Part shown: in pieces, positions 18,254 through 22,706 of the stretch
Layout of the letters: each line of letters starts with the position of its first letter
Position numbering within the stretch: the first letter of the stretch is position 1
Assembly: GCA_011763485.2 (NCBI GenBank)
Contig: JAANSK020255718.1
Coordinates: forward strand, 1 to 22,706
Reading direction: 5' to 3'
DNA: 22,706 nt
Source of the DNA: Isoetes engelmannii
Lineage: Eukaryota; Streptophyta; Lycopodiopsida; Isoetales; Isoetaceae
The notes under the pieces: generated by a model
What the model saw: only the letters and a program-made list of their open reading frames with translations
What the model was told of the DNA's origin: nothing
Databases searched by the model: none
Made by a program: the position numbers and the translations under genes

Positions 18254-18259
18254 AATAAG
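18254..18259 (+). terminator. Possible MSH2 polyadenylation signal
   Basis: AATAAG, a one-base variant of AATAAA, lies 125 bp after the stop codon, directly after a TTTTTGT run. That resembles a plant near-upstream element. No cleavage site can be assigned. Confidence 0.3.
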
Positions 18260-19585
18260 CTATGGAAGAATGAGAAAATGAGATTGATTAAAAAGACCTT
18301 TGAAGTATACTCAACTATTACGATAAAATTGGTTTGCAAGGTAGATATTATCAATTTCTAGTGGCATTTTTACATTCAGGACACTAATAACTCTAATAGG
18401 AAGCAATGGATCCATGATAAGACCACTTATTAGATAAACAGGGTGCTGTCGCACAAACGGTTGCCCTTAAATGTTTGTGGAATAAGATAGGAAGAAGTGA
18501 AAGGATAAAAAGAATAATGCATTAGAATAGTTCACGAAGGTTGGAATACAATTTATTAAATGAGGTGTGAAATAAATTTTGAGTAAACTGTTGTCTCAAG
18601 CCTTTGTGATATACAAAAGCAGTTAAAGCATATCTAACATGCGACTCTAAGAGATCTATCCACATGTACCATTGGCGTTGTGAGAGGCTCTCTATTAGCT
18701 TCGAACCAAAGAAAAAAGAGCTAATACAAATCCTTCATTAGCAAATCTTCGTCTACCTCTAAAATATTCAACGAAATCATTAAGAGAATACAAAAAATTT
18801 ATCGCGGCGGCCCACTGGCGTTGTGAAGGGCTCTTTATTAGCTTTAGAAGTATCGATGGTTGCATTTTTCCCTAATGCTTGACGGCTACACCATTGCATT
18901 GTTTATCTATGGTACAACATATAGTTATGATACCCTCTCTCTCCACCTCTGCCAAGAATTTTACTCTAGTTTTAAGGGCATCATAGTATAGAAGTCTAAG
19001 TTCATGGAAGTCTAGGTTGAGCGTGTGTCTTAGTGTCCTCGTAATTGCCGATCCTATAGTATTTATAATTTTTGTAATAATCTTTAAAACCATTAAATGC
19101 TTGTGAAATTTGAACCTCAGTTGTTGCTTACTGCAAGATAATACATAAACTTAAGAATGCAGCTAAAAATATTGCGAAAATTTCCCGTGAGCAAATTTCC
19201 AAAAAATATTATTAAGGCAACGCAACAACCGATAATGCAACTTCTAATGTTGCTCGCTCTAAGATGACAGGCTTTTATTTGGCAAAAGAGGCCATTTCCA
19301 TTTCATTAAAATAGGAAGAAAATCTACATGCTTAAATACTATAGATAGTCTCAACTATAATCAAACAAATTCATTTATAATCTATAGAGCCATTCTACTT
19401 AAACCTAATGTAAATGTAATTCTTTCTAGTCTATATTCCAGAGTCCAAAAGTGCCCAGCATTGTTCTTCCACAACAATGCAGGCAAGGGGCGCAGGCGCA
19501 AATTTTGTGGATTCGAGCATACGATAAATTGGAATTAGAGCAAAATGAATGGGTGATGCGCGTCATTCATGTGGAACAGATGCAA
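18260..19585. other. Intergenic region downstream of MSH2
   Basis: No gene is recognised. The 73-codon minus-strand frame at 18872-19093 has no familiar motif. The region is AT-rich and contains one dispersed duplication near 18669-18846. Confidence 0.5.
18669..18846. repeat. About 36-bp direct repeat, 142-bp spacing
   Basis: 18669-18703 and 18811-18846 share TGGCGTTGTGA and then GGCTCT-TATTAGCTT, with a handful of substitutions. Confidence 0.8.
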
Positions 19586-20233
19586 TAGAGTAATTGTTGA
19601 TACCCATTGGTAAAGTTGGAGGCTAACATTGCTACACATGCAAGAAAAAAGAAAAAAAAAAAGAATTGGAGGGGGGGAGGGGGTATATAATGCAATGGAA
19701 GAAACTGAATGGGTCATTGATACTCATTGCTAGGTTCTCGATTGCCAAGGTCAGGAACTTACATTGCTATACATGCAAGAGAGTAATTGCTAACAGTCAT
19801 TGATAGATTCTAACTTGCAAGAATTGAGAATTTACATGGCCTGATATGAGTTGCAAGGTTAAGTTAGCATTTCCTCGGGTGTTCAATTAGAAAATACCAT
19901 ATTTTCACATAATCCCTCTGTAAAAGTCCCTGTGACAAAAATGTATTTTTTTTTGGGGGGGAGGGGGGTATATAACAGAATGGAAGAAAATGAATGGGTC
20001 ATTGATACTCATTGCTAGGTTCTAGATTGCCAAGGTCAGAACTTGCATTGCTATACATGCAAGAGAGTAATTGCTAACAGTCATTGATAGGTTCTAACTT
20101 GCAAGAATTGAGAAGTTACATGGGCTGATATGAGTTGCAAGTTTAAGTTAGCATTTCCACAGGTGTTCAATTAGAAAATACCATATTTCACACAATCCCT
20201 CTGTAAAAGTCCCTATCACAAATTTTTTTGTGA
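19586..20233. repeat. 285-bp tandem repeat, two full copies plus a partial one
   Basis: The full copies run about 19670-19949 and 19955-20233, aligned on a TATATAA motif at 19684-19690 and 19969-19975 (period 285). They share long blocks such as GAATGGGTCATTGATACTCA and ATACATGCAAGAGAGTAATT, with a few per cent of differences. Each copy starts with G7-A-G5/6 directly before TATATAA. A partial, more diverged copy lies at about 19586-19650. Inside each unit, a CATTGATAGG/CATTGCTAGG...TTGCAAG block is itself doubled, so the repeat is nested. No protein coding is visible; it looks like a non-coding satellite-like or decayed element. Confidence 0.9.
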
Positions 20234-21465
20234 TGTAACAATGCCAAATTGCATTATATGGGCAATGTCTGAGTGATTCGGTCTACTTAATTTGGAGCGA
20301 CATATCAAGAATCCTCTATCTGGAATTATGAATGCTTTGACCTCTGCTTCAGTTTTCCATTTCACATGGTAATGTGAATGCTGACTACTAAGGCCAACAA
20401 ATACCGATCAAGCTTTTCTTCCCTACTGCTTTCGTCATTAATTGTTGCTTTCAAAAACATGAACAACAAAATTAAATCCACTTCGTATAGCAAACTATGG
20501 CATGATATGACCCCAAAAAATGTATATCTATAACATCAAGTTTAGAACCACTTTGAAGGCCAGGAGTATCTATATGTTGTTTTCTGGTGACATCAGGCAA
20601 GAAGCCCTGGAATACAAAATGATGAAATGAAGACTTAAAACAAAGGCCATAGCATAAAAGCCAATTCATACATATATATCTAATTGAAGAACCTTCAATT
20701 CTTTGAATATGTCGTTTTCATGTTGGTTTACTGCTGACTTTCATATTTATAGTACAGTAAGTTAGCAAGAACATCATATTGTACAATGCCAAGTATCATT
20801 TCTAAGGTGAATCATTTCAGCCCAAGCCAAGTATCTTATAAAGTAATAATTAGGATCAGCATAATATTGGCAGTGTAGCAAGACGAGCTTACTAGTTAAA
20901 TGCTAGGACAAAAGCCGTACTATGTTCGACGGATCTTAGAAAGCTTGCTTCCTATAGTAATGCCACCATATAATTAACACTGCAAACGCAAAAAGTTAAG
21001 CAGTTGTTTCTCTTTGTACAGGTCCCATAGGGCAACTGGCCAACTGGCATCCGTGGACGATAAAAATGTTGTTCTGTTCTGTTCTGTGAGTAGCAGGACA
21101 TATGCTTGAAGTTTATTTTCACAAACAAAGGTCATCAGGTCATAAACAGCTTTTCCATGCACCTTGCAAATAATCCATTCTATAGCCATCCATTATATAG
21201 CTGTCTTACTAGAAGAGTATAATGCCAAAAACAAGAAAAAAGAAAGCCATCAAAAGAAGTTATTGTGAAGCTCGTGGAAATTATAATAAATGGCTTAATG
21301 CCTTATGCCCCAATGTTCCCTTCCCCTAAAATTCTTGGAACTATATGAAATAACCTGTGCATGTAGTTATATTAAGTATACTATGCATTGAATTGGCAGC
21401 TTGGATGTGAAAAGTTGACAGCTAAGCCAGATGCTTCTATAAGACTCAACATTGCAGATAGAATT

Positions 21466-21620
21466 AGCTTATAGCAACTTAGGAAAAGGAGATGCAGCAG
21501 ATAAATCCTTTTATAAACAAAAGCTGAGTCAAATATGCGGAGAGAAGTAGTTTATAGCGACCCAGAAAAAGGAAATGTAAGACATATATATCTTCTGAAC
21601 AAACGCTGGGCCATATAGCC
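21466..21620. repeat. Imperfect duplication, 83-bp period
   Basis: Copies start at 21466 and 21549. Both carry AG-TTATAGC-AC, then a GAAAAAGGA-like block, and later AAACAAAAGCTGAGTC versus GAACAAACGCTGGGCC. Identity is moderate, so this is an old duplication. Confidence 0.6.
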
Positions 21621-21970
21621 TTGCATACAACTGGGCTAATGAATGTAGCGAATCTTAAGAAGTTCAAACTTCACATTTCAATGAAACAACAAAGAATCTG
21701 GCTGACATACTTACAATAAGGATCACACAAAATGATATGAAGGATGAGGAGGGAGCTTTAGGCTGATAAAATGTTGAGCCAAGTGGACTTTCTCCATGCT
21801 CTTGAAGGATCATAATCAATCTAAAAACTGCATCAAGATTCGAAGCTCTAGTTATGGCACATTAGATTTACTCTAAATTATGAAGCTGACAAAATTATCA
21901 AGAGAAAGAAACTTCAAACCCAAATATCAATGCCTACACAAAGGATTGACATTTAAAAAAGAAACCATAC

Positions 21971-22142
21971 CTGTACTGTGTCGATCAAGCCTCGCCCTCG
22001 CTTTACCAATTTCGACCTCTGTTGAAGTTGGAGACTGCAGCAAGCCTTGAAGCTCTAATTCTAAATCTTTAAAGAAGTTATTATCTGATGTTGCGTAAAA
22101 AGCTATTATTCGAATCAAAGGCAAACCTAGAGGTGACTCCAA
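21971..22142 (-). other. Possible unidentified minus-strand exon
   Basis: An open frame reads SPLGLPLIRIIAFYAT, then FFKDLELELQGLLQ and EVEIGKARARLDRH. It ends at ACAG|GTATGG, a good plant donor (boundary between 21971 and 21970). The composition is protein-like: amphipathic, acidic/leucine helix-forming, and not low-complexity. A possible acceptor AAACAAAAG lies just 5' of it, near 22150. I do not recognise the protein and no partner exon could be joined with confidence. Confidence 0.35.
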
Positions 22143-22706
22143 GCTCTTTTGTTTGAAATTTTAGGCAACCAACAAAAATTAAGCCTTAGCAGTCTTACCT
22201 TAAAAACGGCCAACCAGGGAAACACTTCTTACGGCATGTTGGAAACAACTCCGTCAAAACCTAACTTGGATGCAGTATTTGTGCCGCATTAGAGAATAGA
22301 AAAACCAAAAACTATTGTTTTGCCATCACCCATACAATCGAAGCTTATGTCACAGAAGAATGGAAAAAAGGCAGGGCTTTCTAATGACAGAATCCACAGA
22401 CATAGATGCTTGATAATGAACGCATTTTTTTAATGGCACCACAACCCTATTTTGTCTCGGTCTTCGAGATAACCTAGAGTCGTAGATAGACAGAAAATAG
22501 TCCAATTCTAGATAGAGCGAAATCGTTCGTTTGCTGCAAAGCTCTAAAAGGCCATGAATCTCTAAATCTTTACCACAAACTGCCATCGCAAAATTGCGCC
22601 CTTTCACCGCTTAGATCTAACATCCTATGATACAAGTTCTCACATACAACAAAATCAACGCCCAAAATGTGCACAAACTATCCCCCTCAATTGGTTTTAA
22701 TATATA

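Larger units (their letters stand above)
20234..22706. other. Right-hand region without an identified gene
   Basis: Only small open frames occur, mostly on the minus strand (20472-20669, 20974-21189, 21479-21667, 21927-22142 and 22350-22607). None matches a family I know. Their clustering on one strand, with some splice-like borders, leaves room for a multi-exon minus-strand gene or long non-coding transcript. I cannot assemble a coherent protein. A CAG acceptor-like site precedes GFLPDVTRKQ in the 20472-20669 frame (near 20608). Confidence 0.35.

Noticed and set aside
19670-20233. LTR pair of a retrotransposon
   Set aside because: The two copies are directly adjacent with no internal region, lack TG...CA ends and show no target-site duplication. 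They are a tandem repeat.
1-22706. CRISPR arrays, tRNA or rRNA genes, viral insertions
   Set aside because: Direct repeats here are not regularly spaced short repeats with unique spacers. I saw no tRNA T-loop/acceptor pairing, no rRNA sequence, and no viral capsid or movement genes. All RT sequence is of LINE type.

Overview
This is nuclear DNA from a land plant. It is AT-rich and carries genes with short introns, pentatricopeptide-repeat (PPR) sequences, plant-type non-LTR retrotransposons and a plant-like MSH2. The very regular P-class PPR gene and the style of one LINE family suggest a non-flowering lineage (fern, lycophyte or similar). That is only a guess from sequence flavour.

Two genes look functional. 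At 2522-4018 (+) is an intronless P-class PPR gene of 498 codons. At 13268-18129 (+) is a complete MSH2 mismatch-repair gene. I resolved it into 13 exons encoding 947 residues, with every exon junction in frame and the Walker A, Walker B and TH-x-x-EL motifs intact. One of its introns appears to be GC-AG, one acceptor also reads as a perfect donor, and two E2F-type boxes lie just upstream of the ATG.

The rest is mostly decayed material. 493-969 (-) is a P-class PPR relic with an in-frame 36-bp duplication. 1088-1950 (-) and 5651-7300 (-) are the C-terminal and the endonuclease/RT parts of a LINE. They meet at nearly the same point of the element and lie on either side of the PPR gene. 8393-9812 (+) is a broken, apparently intron-bearing relic of NAP1/GNARLED, a SCAR/WAVE complex subunit. 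10725-11010 (+) is a PLS-class PPR relic. 12006-12829 (-) is a 5'-truncated LINE with an A-rich tail and a perfect 13-bp target-site duplication, inserted about 0.4 kb upstream of MSH2.

Downstream of MSH2 (18130-22706) I found no convincing gene. There is a 285-bp tandem repeat (19586-20233), smaller duplications, and one possible but unidentified minus-strand exon near 21971-22142.

A theme of the whole window is local direct duplication, usually two copies, with periods from 25 to 285 bp and more than ten independent cases. I found no CRISPR array, tRNA, rRNA or virus. The two intact genes show no sign of working together; their adjacency looks incidental.
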